Shown in pieces: positions 20,441-31,043 of a stretch of DNA of 61,573 bases. Source of the stretch: Elysia marginata (lineage: Eukaryota; Mollusca; Gastropoda; Plakobranchidae); contig BMAT01005504.1 of the NCBI GenBank assembly GCA_019649035.1, forward strand, positions 259,047-320,619. Reading direction: 5' to 3'. The position numbers and the translations under genes were made by a program. Within the stretch, counting starts at the first letter, position 1. Each line of letters starts with the position of its first letter. Under the pieces are notes generated by a model, which was given only the letters and a program-made list of their open reading frames with translations, made no database searches and was not told the origin of the DNA.

Positions 20441-22408
20441 AAATTTTTAATTTAACGTTATGGGCCTAGATCGTGTAAGAGTTACCTCACCTCTGACCTT
20501 TGCGAGTTTTAACGGAGAGATTTTAGTTCGATGTTATTATTAATTTACCTAAATAATCAATAAATCGATATGTGACGCTTTATTTGTTATCACGGAAATC
20601 TGCATAAAAAACTATGGAGAAATTCAAATTTTCATAACTTTTCGTTGAGTAGTAAAAAAATTGTACTCGAAATCATTCTTAAATTCCTTAGCTCTATTAT
20701 AGTATGATAGTGCTGCTGCTGCTGCTGCTACTGATGATGATGAAGCTTAGTTCTAGCCTATGTTTTGAGCGTCCTGTTTTCATTTGTTTTAGCACCAGCG
20801 CCGCATGTCAAGTTTTATTTTTTTTTGCAAATGAAGCCCACACTTTCACCCTATCGTTCTCTTTTTACTTTTGCTTCCTTGCAGCCGAACTGTTTACTTA
20901 CTCATATGTTGTAAACAGGTTTTCGACGGAATAAAATTGGTATGATAATTAAAACGCAGGCATTTCAACTATTAGTCTTTATAAAGCACTTCTTCATATA
21001 GTCAAATGAAATAAAGTATTGCATACAGGTCATAAGCTAATCAAAATTACTTAAGTTAGTCTGTTAGAAGCACACGGAAATTTAGAACTAAGATCTGTCA
21101 CATCTACGAATTTAAAACAGTTCTTTCGATTTTGTATAGAAGATAATTGATATTCATAAATAAGCTTTTATACATGACAGGGTTTTACATAATTATAAAG
21201 TATGATTTTGTCGGATATTCGTGTAATTTTACTCGAAATTGATAAGTATTTTTAGATTTGGAAAAAAGACATACTTGTAAAAAGACACAATTTTATATAC
21301 AAGAAAGTATAATAAAAGACTCCAAGAGCTTAATACCATTCTGTGTTTTCCTTATACCAACCTCAGTTGCTCTAACAGTTTTGCGTTTTGGGCTTAACAT
21401 TCCCTCTATTGGGTCAGGTCTCTGTACTTCTCATCATCCGGGCTTCTTCAATCTTATCTGTGAGACAACATACGCTGTCCATCTTTGTCCAGTATCTCTC
21501 TGTTTGGTCTGAGCAACGTATGTCGCAATCGGAGACTTAGGGTCAATTCGGTTGCCTTAAAGAAAATCTACAGACAGCCAGACAGACTGATTGTTTCTTC
21601 TTTAGTTCTTTTTTTTTCAAGCTGTTGCGTAGGGATAAAAATGAGGCCGCGAGACCGATACAGAAATACTTATTTCACTTTTCGGTGGCCACTATACTAG
21701 TCTTCAGTTATAAACTTTTAGATCAGGCTTTAGCCGTAGCAACGATAGAGAGTAGGGGTTTAGCTCGATTTTTGTTCCAAGGGAGACCAATATGGAGAGA
21801 GCTCAGCCCATGTCTTATAGTGTAGAAGAGTCAATGCCTATATATAATAAAAATTGATTTGCAATGCAGCCTACGCCCTCCCTTAGGATGTGTCTTATCT
21901 CCTAATGCAGGCTAAGAGAATCCTTTTGATCGTTGTGTTCATAAAAAGGAAGTAAAACAGTTTTAGAGTTATTACTCCGTTGCTTCTTGCTTGGACCATT
22001 TAGGACATATTTATGTATAAAGCGTATGATGAACTGTCTAGACGTTGCTTCTTTTAGTCTTGTTGACCTTTCTGACATGTTCCTGAAATAAAACGCGAGA
22101 GTAAAACGAAAGAAAAAGTTTAAGTGAGACCCAACCCTGAAAACTTCATACACCTCTTCAAGACACATTAAACATTTGAAAATCTGAGACCGAACCATAA
22201 AGTGTAGTGATAAAATATTGTATGTATAACACTATATTTGGTTTCATGTTTTCTTAAATTCGAAGAAACTCTCGCCATCTTTTTACTTTTGCAAACAAAG
22301 TGTCAATTCAATCTGAATTTAGTGTAAGTAAATGTAACTTAAGAAGAGAGAGAAAGAAACTGAGGAGACAGAGAGAATGGGATGTTCATACAAAAAACCC
22401 TAAAGTGG
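20441..22408. other. Noncoding DNA; (CTG)n/(ATG)n at 20711-20743
   Basis: A short compound trinucleotide repeat (TGCTGC, then GATGATGATG) lies at 20711-20743. Otherwise AT-rich with only chance frames. Confidence 0.5.
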
Positions 22409-22717
22409 TCAGCAATAAATGAAACACGGTAACAAACCCCAGAAAGACACGACTACTGTAGTTTTATAATGAACAACTGAATTCGATGTCATGATAAAGC
22501 CAGAGCTATCTTTCGCACAGGTATGGCAAAAAGTTATATGGCCCGCGGTAAAGACACTATCAACAGTTTTTGTGGATGCTTTAAATGAACAATATTCACC
22601 AATATTTGAGATAAATTTCGGATCGAACATCTGGCATATTTCAGAGATGTAGCGGCGCTCTAAACTAATGCTTGTTTCTTTCCACCCTGTTCTTTTTGCT
22701 TGTTTTTTGAGGTTGCT
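22409..22717 (-). CDS. Unassigned 102-codon ORF, probably not a gene
   Basis: From an ATG in good context (ACCATGAGC) the frame reads MSNLKKQAKRTGWKETSISL, continues through SEICQMFDPKFISNIGEYCS and has four Cys in the middle, ending in FIYC. Composition is protein-like and basic at the N-terminus. I recognise no domain, and see no splice signals or promoter. Listed only because it is among the less biased frames of its length in the window. Confidence 0.08.
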   Translation of the reverse strand, partial: SNLKKQAKRTGWKETSISLERRYISEICQMFDPKFISNIGEYCSFKASTKTVDSVFTAGHITFCHTCAKDSSGFIMTSNSVVHYKTTVVVSFWGLLPCFIYC

Positions 22718-23317
22718 CATGGTTTTCCTTTTCGTGTTTTTCCTGTTTCTATTCAACTTGTGCCTTCTTTTTAACCGAAATGGCTATTAAGATTAAAAGA
22801 CATTAAAGCTGGATTAAGAGCAGGAGATACAAGATCGTTAAGACAAGGAAGTCTTAAGAGATTATATTAGTTTGTTAGCATTGCTATGCCCTCCACTCTA
22901 TTTAGTCGCGAGGAGGCACTCCCCTTTCCCAGTCCCTAATGGACAGACCGAGCGTCACCATTCTCCGAAAATTTGGCGTCCTTTCTCATGCTATGGCGAC
23001 TTTGTTGGTATAAGTGACTTATTTGTACTCCAATGAAGAATATTTTCACTGGTTTGTTATTATGAAAACAGGTAGATAGGACAATATAGCAAGAGTTGAA
23101 TAACAGAGCAAAAGTATTAGATTCGGAAGAAACCAGTTTAGAAGATCATATAATATTATAAAGGAAAGGAGAAAGACGCTTCAGTTGAAAAGTGATTCCG
23201 AGGGTAAAACAACTATTTATTGTTGGCTTTTCTTTAGCTGTATGTGCCATCTTTTTCAATTCAGTACATTGTCTCCTGCAAAGCAACACAGAGAGAAAAG
23301 GGCTCGATCAGCAGAGG
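22718..23317. other. Noncoding DNA, nothing recognised
   Basis: 22880-23000 is a little richer in G+C (AGTCGCGAGGAGGCACTCCC), without a known motif set. Confidence 0.45.
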
Positions 23318-23472
23318 TTGCACCATTTTCATTTTGATTTGCCTATGTGATTCATAGCGGCGTTAATACTTAAGTTTCAGAAACCAACTGAGGTTGTCAA
23401 AATGTAACCTGCACCATTTATACTTCATATTGCCTATGGCATGCATAGTACATTCATAAAGAAGTTTCAGGA
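23318..23472. repeat. Diverged tandem pair, about 92-bp period
   Basis: TGCACCATTTT ... TTGCCTATG ... CATAG ... AAGTTTCAG occurs at 23319-23380 and again at 23411-23470 with similar spacing. Old and much diverged. Confidence 0.5.
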
Positions 23473-24016
23473 TTTAACAGTCTCAAAGAATGCAAATGTG
23501 AGTAGAGTTAAGGAACCAATGTGTGTATATTACCAAATTGGAATCCTGCAAGAAATGATCAGCAGGTTTGGAGGTAGATCTCAAACACTTCAAACCCTCC
23601 ATGAATGTAACTATGTACGTTCTGAGGATTTCAAACTCTAGTCCATCAAAGCAATCTAGGTTTTAGACGGTACAAGTCGGCTGGTGGAGACAATATAGCT
23701 CTTTGTGAAATATGTATCCAGCTACAGGAAATGCCTGAATTTGTGACTTGCGCAAAAGAGTGGGAAAAAGAGAACAGGCACAGTAACAGATAAGCATGAA
23801 AAAGGTCGCATATGACACAGAGAAAAAAGAAGGAAATCAAGCGGAGCGAAATAGAAAAAAAACTTCTCGAAAGGGTACTGGAAAAAAGAGGAAATAAAAG
23901 GAAAGGAACAAAAAGAAGAAAAACAAAATCAAAGGTTGGGTATTATGAAAAACAACAAAAATAAAGGAGACATCCACTCAGTTTAAGAAAGTTGCAAATT
24001 CGTAAATATGTAATGC
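23473..24016. other. Noncoding, purine-rich DNA
   Basis: 23770-23970 is strongly A/G-biased on the plus strand (GAAAAAAGAGGAAATAAAAG and the like). No gene. Confidence 0.5.
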
Positions 24017-24647
24017 TTTTCTCTTCAAGTGATTGAAATATTGTAAAGGTATGAAATTAGCAGTGGAGAGAAGTAGGCTTTTTAGTGGAAATGCCCGAAA
24101 TGTCTGCCCTTAGTATGATTCGAACCTTCGACTTATAGATGCTTCGGCACCCACCGCCTTGCCACTTAGAGCAACATAGCTTAAACCATGTCGCCACTAC
24201 GCTCCTTAAAAAAGGAGTTTCATGGCAAAGGTCCTTGCCTAGCCTCTCTAAGCGACTCGATTACTTGAACGGGAAGATCCAAATCGCACCAAAGGCAACC
24301 ATTTTAATCCAGAAGCACACCAACACTTAGCCATAAACAACAAACACAGAGAACAAACAATAACATTTAAGGTATGCCTCATATGAATTATAGATCTAGA
24401 GATCAGAATAAATAATGGAGGCAGCCACTGCGCAATCAAATGATTGAAATATTGTAAAGGTATGAAATTAGCAGTGGAGAGAAGTAGGCTTTTTAGTAGA
24501 AATGCACGAAAATCAATGTCTGCCCTTAGTATGATTCGAACCTTCGACTTATAGATGCTTCGGCACCAACCGCCTTGCCACTTAGAGAAACATAGCTTAG
24601 ACCATGTCGCCACTACGCTCCTTAAAAAACTTTATTTTCTCTTCAAG
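24017..24647 (-). mobile_element. Composite head-to-tail double SINE with 13-bp flanking duplication
   Basis: Two SINE copies, 24030-24213 and 24441-24629, are about 95% identical and both on the minus strand. Each has AGGCGGT(G/T)GGTGCCGAAGC and box B GGTTCGAATCAT at 24117-24126 and 24533-24542. Their shared ends are TTTTTTAAGGAGCG (5') and CAATATTTCAATCA (3'). The whole 605-bp block is bounded by TTTTCTCTTCAAG at 24017-24029 and 24635-24647, which looks like one target-site duplication. The 227-bp spacer contains another, weaker tRNA-like head on the same strand (TGGCTAAGTGTTGGTGTGC and later CCGTTCAAGTAATC). The minus frame of 121 codons here is SINE sequence, not a gene. Confidence 0.8.
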
Positions 24648-25310
24648 CTCTAGTTTCAATATGGCCGACCGTCACTCAGGTCAGCAAAGTTTGAAACAAA
24701 TGAGGATAATCCAAGGAAAACACAGTCTTAATCTAAAACCAGTTCTAAAATTAAAATGAGTAACGCTGTAAAAAATAATCTGTGGAATTTTAAGCGACAA
24801 GGCAACAAGACCAAAAGAAATTCAGCTTGGAATAGAGCACGAAGGAAAACACGACTTGCTACAGGCAGGGTCCACTAAATGTCCGTTTTAAATTTTTTAA
24901 ACAACCTCTTCACTGCTACATTTATACTCAATAGAATTTATCTGTGTCCGTATTTCTCATTTGTTCATCCTCTGTGCCTTAAACATTGTGTCAGTTCTCC
25001 TTCGGGCTGTTATTCATTCATACATTGTGACAGCCACCTAAGACCTGCTGAAAAAAAGTCGGCAATCTATTTATTGCAAAATCTGTAGTTGTAGTAAAAT
25101 GTCACTCCATCTTATACCCAAAGATGCCTTTGAATATTTTAGGTGAAGGTATCTAAAATCATATTAAAAATGAAATTGAAGCGCATCTCCACGACACGCA
25201 TTTTGTTATAATGTTGAATCTCAGAATGGTATAGTACGTAGCAATAGGACGTGTGATACACACAATTTATTGTCGTTTTTATCATTTCGCCGTATCATTG
25301 TTGTTGTCGA

Positions 25311-25317
<7 letters not shown>
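24648..25317. other. Noncoding DNA, nothing recognised
   Basis: AT-rich with chance frames only. Confidence 0.5.
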
Positions 25318-25359
<42 letters not shown>

Positions 25360-25360
25360 G
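25318..25360. repeat. (ATT)n microsatellite
   Basis: About 14 units of ATT. Poly-Ile frames on both strands are artefacts. Confidence 0.95.
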
Positions 25361-26371
25361 CTCGCATTACTAGCCAACTTGCCCTTTCTAAGAAGGGTAA
25401 AAATGAAATATTGTTAAAAATTATAGCAATGCCTATACTCAAAACTCATGCTTAGAGCACAATAAACCTTAATAAGATTGTGTTACAAACTCTCTCAAAA
25501 TGTTGATGTGCTAATCTTAGATATACTTAGAATACTTAGAGACTTTACCAACTGCTCATCATTATTTTTTTGGTAAAGTTTGTTAAAAATTTCATGCAGG
25601 TCATCAGAATCAATCGAGATCTAAGTCACAATCTATATCTAGCTCTAGCACTTTGTTCCTTATAGTTAAACCTGCCCTTTGTCTTTGCAGGAACGTTTCT
25701 TTGTAATTCTTATGCACATATTTAGCTAGATTTTTCAATGGGCACATTTATAATCTAGATCTAGATCTGTCGGTGCGATGGTTAAGATTCAAAATGTCTG
25801 TTTATGAGAAGCGTTCAGTAAGGTTTAAAGAGGCTTTTAAAATCTCATATTGTAAATCCGTAATACAACGTTGGGGTTTAAAAATATACCTATGCAAATC
25901 TTTGAAGACTCTTGTTTTTTTAAACTCAATCCTTTTTAAGCTCTGGATTGTCTCGTATCCAAGGCGAAGATACTGTCAGCTTAGATCTCAGCTACATTAT
26001 AATAAGATTATTATAAGATGATTATCATCATTATCAAAAAATTGTTATCATATTAAAAAAAATATTATCATTATCGTTAACATCATCATCATCTTTATTA
26101 TTAATGTCATATTAACTTTGTTAACACTGTTCGTTTTAACCTTGTCAAGTCGATTTCAACACAACATGTGTAGGTGCTGGGTTTTTTCCAAACCAAATGT
26201 AACGTGCACACAGTATTAAGCGTTAAGTCAGGTTGAATTTTTTTTTCAAGCAAAATAAGCGAGGCCAACTAAATGTCCTTATACGGCACTGTCCAAGTCG
26301 GATAGTCCTATTAAAACCCCAGAATAACCCTCGTTTCAGATAGATTGACATGGCGTCGCCTGAGAACTGCT
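25361..26371. other. Noncoding DNA with TCTAGA-rich spots and impure ATC repeats
   Basis: AATCTAGATCTAGATCTG near 25753 and ATC/ATT-rich sequence at 26015-26110. No gene. Confidence 0.5.
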
Positions 26372-26707
26372 TTATTCCATCTCCAGTTTTCCTACTGGAG
26401 CAGTCGTTCTTAAGGGTGTCAAATCAACTTCGTAAGCCAATAGAGTTTTATCCAAAAGGCAAAGAACACACAAAGGGCAAAAACTCATAAAATGAACATT
26501 TCGACGCTCTGTTTCATTCAAAACTTGATGAATCCCCCCCCCACACACACACACACAAAATTTGTTGTAAATCTTCCTTTGACACCTAGCAATGCATCTT
26601 TGTTGTTTCGGTTTCTTTGTGAGGCACTCGCAATAGGTCTCACACGATGTGCCCTTTGTACCTGTGAGTGAGGAGAATAAAAGAGCTCTACCACACATAC
26701 CAGCCAT
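26372..26707 (-). CDS. Cysteine-rich ORF running through a microsatellite
   Basis: From the ATG at 26707 (context GTCATGG) the minus strand encodes about 111 codons. Residues about 20-60 hold eight Cys in the spacing C-x3-C-x-C-x9-C-x3-C-x8-C-x-C-x-C followed by G-G-G. The C-x3-C ... C-x3-C ... C-x-C part recalls the cysteine-stabilised alpha/beta pattern of invertebrate defensins. However, the last C-V-C-V-C-G-G-G is simply the translation of a (TG)n-G9 tract (plus strand C9 plus (CA)n at 26534-26556), so the resemblance may be fortuitous. A splice-like CTCACTCACAG/GTACAAAG lies at 26661. No convincing signal peptide. The C-terminal part (ETERRNVHFMSF and on) resembles nothing I know. Confidence 0.12.
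   Translation of the reverse strand: MAGMCGRALLFSSLTGTKGTSCETYCECLTKKPKQQRCIARCQRKIYNKFCVCVCGGGIHQVLNETERRNVHFMSFCPLCVLCLLDKTLLAYEVDLTPLRTTAPVGKLEME
26534..26556. repeat. C9-(CA)n microsatellite
   Basis: A run of nine C followed by about seven CA units, inside the cysteine-rich frame described above. Confidence 0.9.
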
Positions 26708-28439
26708 GACCACTTAAGTATCTGAGGTTATGCGATAAGGGTGATCTATGTATTTATGTATTTTGTACAAAGAATCAAGTTAGCTGAGAGTAGATTTTTT
26801 GTGAGTATCTTAAAACATCAGATATTGACATTATGCTAAAAGGCTTGCACTAAGCTATATCTTGCCAACATATAGATTCCAATTTGCGTGATATAAAGAT
26901 TTGTATTTTTCGGATTATTTTCCCAGTTACTGCAGTTTATGTTTTACCTATCCCTTTATATCCTCCCGTACAGCTTACATTACTTGCGTTTTTTTATTTT
27001 TTTTTGTGCACTGCCCGTCTACAGGACTAGTATGAGGAAAAATGTTCTCATTATAAAACGACAGAAATTATTTTCCTATTCAGTAGTAAACATTCACCGC
27101 CATTCTTCGGGCTGGTTTAACCCTAGACCTGTCTATATTCTGCACGTGATCTCACTTAGTCTTTGCCTATGTTATTTGCTCAGCAGACTTATGAAGTGTT
27201 GGGTAAAAAAACAATTAAGAAACTAAAGTAAGAAAATAGATAGCTGTTTGATTAAAGTAGAGAAATCGTAATTTTATTCAGAGAATTAACTGCTGTTTGC
27301 TCCTGGGTAAGACGTACGAGAGGTCAGGCTGCTTCAGAAGTCTGGCGACTGCGGTACAGTGTTGTAGAATTAATCTCACCAAAGAAGAACTTATCACGCC
27401 GCGTAACGAATATTTTTCTACTGCTGTCGAATTTGTTTTTGCCGAATACTCCGCAAATAAATACAATTATTTTAGCATCGAGATAAATGAAACTTGAAGA
27501 GGTTGCTTTTCTGAAGGTTTTCTTATACCTATGTAATCTGTAGCTAATTTAATTTCTCAAGAAGAGATACAGAACTGCTTTTCTTTCTGCTTTTTTTCAT
27601 TTGAAAAAAATCAAAGCCTTTGTTCCATTACTTCGAACATATGAATACACTCGTCTAAACATTTACGTAATATTCGCTCAATAAACCGAAGTCGGATTTC
27701 ATGCCGTACCACTGCGATGCAGATATTTTTTTTTCGATTAGTCAGAACATTTTTTGGAATAATAAAACTATAAAAATGAGGTAAACAGCTTGAAGTTTTA
27801 TGTAAAACCTTATGAATCAACCATTGTATAAGTTCAAGAAAGCTGATCATACAAAAACGCACATCTGAATAGCGTTCAAAATTTAAAACTTTCCACAATT
27901 ACTTTTAGTTAAGATTTCATCGAGGGTGATCTTTTTAAATCCATAGTGTTTTTCTGTAGTCGTTCTCCATTGTCTTCAGAAAACAGGCTTATTAATATCC
28001 TAACCTTCAATATGCAGTAGGTAAGGTGACAATAAAAAAATTAGAATAGCTTTTTTACTTAAAGGACTTATAAAAATGTGCATCTATCTCTAAATGTGGA
28101 AACTGTACAAGCAGACCTATTTTATGGGATGTCTACTATATTAAGTGAAGTAAATAATTTTATTCAATTCCCCAAGATACGCATTTTTTCAAGTCTGATT
28201 GAAACAGTCACCAACTAATCTAATACTGCAGAGACTTTACTTAAATTAGATACAATTACTTTTTACGCAACTTAGACTTCAACAAGTCTGACCCAGGAAT
28301 TTTATGATGCTTTAAATATATTCTGATTTAAGTTTTTTCTTTTAAGATGAGTAGAAACATTTATATGGCCTGTCATTTTCTTAGGTATTCATAACATGAC
28401 TTAGACGTGGTTTCTTTTGTAATTAAGAAAATTAGAGGC
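26708..28439. other. Noncoding DNA; more complex patch at 27278-27497
   Basis: 27278-27497 is open on both strands (62-66 codons) and less AT-biased, with CCTGGGTAAGACGTACGAG and CACGCCGCGTAACG. A donor-like TGG|GTAAGA lies at about 27305. No product is recognised. The rest is AT-rich and unremarkable. Confidence 0.35.
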
Positions 28440-29060
28440 TGTGTACGTGTATAAACCAAGTCACAGCCGGGTAAGCATACAACTTTGATGCTCTTGAATT
28501 AGTCAGCAATGTCCAACTCAGTGCCACCTATGAAGATGCGTTAGAAGTTCGTTGGAGATAAAGATATACTGATGAAGGTGATTAACGATGATCCCAATGG
28601 CTCGCAATTAAGCTGTGCAATTAGTGATGAATCCTGTCCCTTAAATTGGTAAATAGTATGCCATATTTCATGAATGCTGATGAAATTTAGGGCGAGCTTG
28701 AAGCCTTCCCTAAAAACCTGACTAATTACAATCTAAGGTAACCCACGGTTGACCTTTTCAGGGGTGGGGGCAATGGTAAATAACTTGACTTACGCGCGCT
28801 TGATTTAATTACAAAGGTTCTTCATAGGAAGGAAGCGCAGGTGTCTAAACTAACTTTATACTACAGTACGAGGATATAATCATGATAGGGCGTGAACGAG
28901 TTTACATGGAAGCCAGTGAAATCCAGAAGTCATCAAATCCAGCAGGCGTGAGGATTATATTCATGAGTGAAGGAGACCAGATAAACGTTGTACACTAATG
29001 AGGCGCAGCAGTAACCCAAACTCAATTACCAGTGCAATTAATTCATAGCAGAGGGAGGGA
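28440..29060. promoter_or_regulatory. Candidate conserved noncoding (enhancer-like) block
   Basis: About 620 bp of high-complexity sequence without open frames and with a dense set of homeodomain-type cores: GCAATTAAGC, GTGCAATTAGTGATG, GACTAATTACAATC, TTGATTTAATTAC, CACTAATGAGG, GTGCAATTAATTC. It also has CATGAATGCTGATGAAAT and GCGCGCTTGA. Such clustering in non-repetitive, non-coding sequence is typical of developmental CNEs. Conservation itself cannot be tested from one sequence. Confidence 0.3.
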
Positions 29061-30400
29061 TACTAAGGAATTTTTGTTCGTAAAAGTACCAATGCCAAAG
29101 ATTTTCTTGTAAGACTTACAAAAGGTCTTTAAAGTAGAAAGAATGAAAAGTTAAGGCGCTACTTATTCCATTTCCTTTTAAGGTAAGACAACATATCGTC
29201 TTTGATAATATATTTTTAATAGATATTTATTTCAACACAAGCGCAGTACCCAAATCTCAGCATCTTTCTTAATAAAAAAAACCCAGATGTAGAACTGGAA
29301 AATGTCTCGGTTTTATCGGTTCAACTTGGTTTCTGATTTATCGTCCCTGAAAATATTGGGATTTACATCGTTGAAAATAGCCCGAGCTTAAGATGAAGAT
29401 GTTTTAAAATTAGAGGCGTAGTGGTTTTCTTGGTAGTCTGCATCCAATCAGTAGTCGATTACATTATTTTGTTACAACCGCAACAACCGTACTATTGGAA
29501 CGGAAGGAACAACGGTCCGCTCACTCTGTCTTGCAGGCCAGTTTAACGTAGAAAATAGCCGGTTTGCTTTGATAAATGTGTCCTCAAAATTGAGCTGTGT
29601 GGTTTAACAAGTAAAAATGTAACCTAGAAGAAAATCACCGCTTTCAAATTATTGTAAGGTTTATACTAAGTGTATGTGATTCTTCGCACTGGATTTTTTT
29701 GTTCAAATGGCCGTCTTTAGAGAATTGACTCTTTTCTAGCTCTTGACAAATGGGTTCTAAAATTCTAGTGGATGTTCATGTAACGTTTTCCCTGTATTCC
29801 CCCTTCAAATGGTTAACAATTAGGGCGTTAAAATAGCAAATAGAAGTATAAAAGTAGGCTTTCTAATCAACTACTTAAAGATAACATACAAAATTAATAT
29901 TGACTCATAATACATTTTGTTTGCATATCAAACCCTTTACAAGATCTTCTATTTTCTAAGACATGCAATATTTACATAAGGAGACGGTGAGCGTCGTTGT
30001 AGTTAATGGGCACATTTTTTAAAATACTATTGATTAAAAAAATCAGAACTGAAAACCAAGAACAGGGTTAAAGAGAACAAGAAATACATTTAATATAGCA
30101 GTGCGCGATAACCAGTGCTCAAAAGGTTGTATCCAATATTACGATGCCTTAGTGTATTTGTGCTGTTTTTGCAACAAAATAACTCAATGGGAAATGTAAA
30201 AAGAAACCATAACTAAACTTTCTAGTTAAATACCTAAAATCTTCTATAGCACTAGCAGCTTAGCAAATGATGTAGTGCTTTTAATACTTTATGTTTGTGA
30301 AAAGACTTTAATGTAGTTATAAGAAAGACAATTTTTAATAATATGTTTTCATCCCTGCTGTAGTGATAAGAAAATAGAAGTAGCAGCAACAAAAAGCAGT
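29061..30400. other. AT-rich noncoding DNA, nothing recognised
   Basis: No ORF, RNA or repeat of note. Confidence 0.5.
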
Positions 30401-30424
30401 CGTAGCGGTAGAAGCAGTAGCAGC

Positions 30425-30457
<33 letters not shown>

Positions 30458-30486
30458 TGCTATAGTAGTAGTAGTAGCAGTGATAA

Positions 30487-30561
<75 letters not shown>

Positions 30562-30590
30562 CAGTAGTAGTAGTAATTCATCATCAGCAG
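30401..30590. repeat. (AGT)n/(GTA)n microsatellite
   Basis: About 190 bp of near-continuous AGT repeat with AGC and a few other interruptions. It encodes poly-Val or poly-Ser in artefactual frames. Confidence 0.95.
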
Positions 30591-30998
30591 CAGAATCACC
30601 AATTTACTTCTACGCGAAGTCATAATGTTAGCTGGTCTTTTAATTATAGTTTTTACCATAAATTAAAAAAGAAACCGTACATCAAACCTCATTTTAAAAA
30701 CAAGAACGTTTTTTCAAGGACGGGCTTTCAAAAGCAATGTCTATCAAACCTGGAAACCTATTCTAGGATCTCCAACAAAACTCTTTGGCAGCCCAACTGG
30801 AGTCCTCTTGCTACTACTTAGTTGCCCTCTAGGCTCTCGTAACACACACGCCAATGTTAATGGGACGGGATGTGGTCTTGTTCTTTGCGAGAAATTAGGA
30901 ACTGCCGCGGGCAGCGGTTCCCTGGAAGGAAGTCGTTGAAAATCAAGAAGAGCTTTTTAATCCTGTCCAGGTCCAGATAAAAACAGTAGCAGAAGCAA

Positions 30999-30999
<1 letters not shown>
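30591..30999. other. Noncoding DNA, nothing recognised
   Basis: Only the continuation of the repeat-derived frame. A GC-richer patch lies at 30860-30930. Confidence 0.45.

Positions 31000-31041
<42 letters not shown>
31000..31041. repeat. (GA)n microsatellite
   Basis: About 20 GA units. Confidence 0.95.

Positions 31042-31043
<2 letters not shown>

Noticed and set aside
24248..24613. 121-codon minus-strand ORF
   Set aside because: Lies in SINE copies and their spacer.
26480..26560. Hammerhead-like GTCGAAAT next to TGATGA
   Set aside because: The conserved CUGAUGA and GAAA parts are not in the required order and no three-stem fold is possible.
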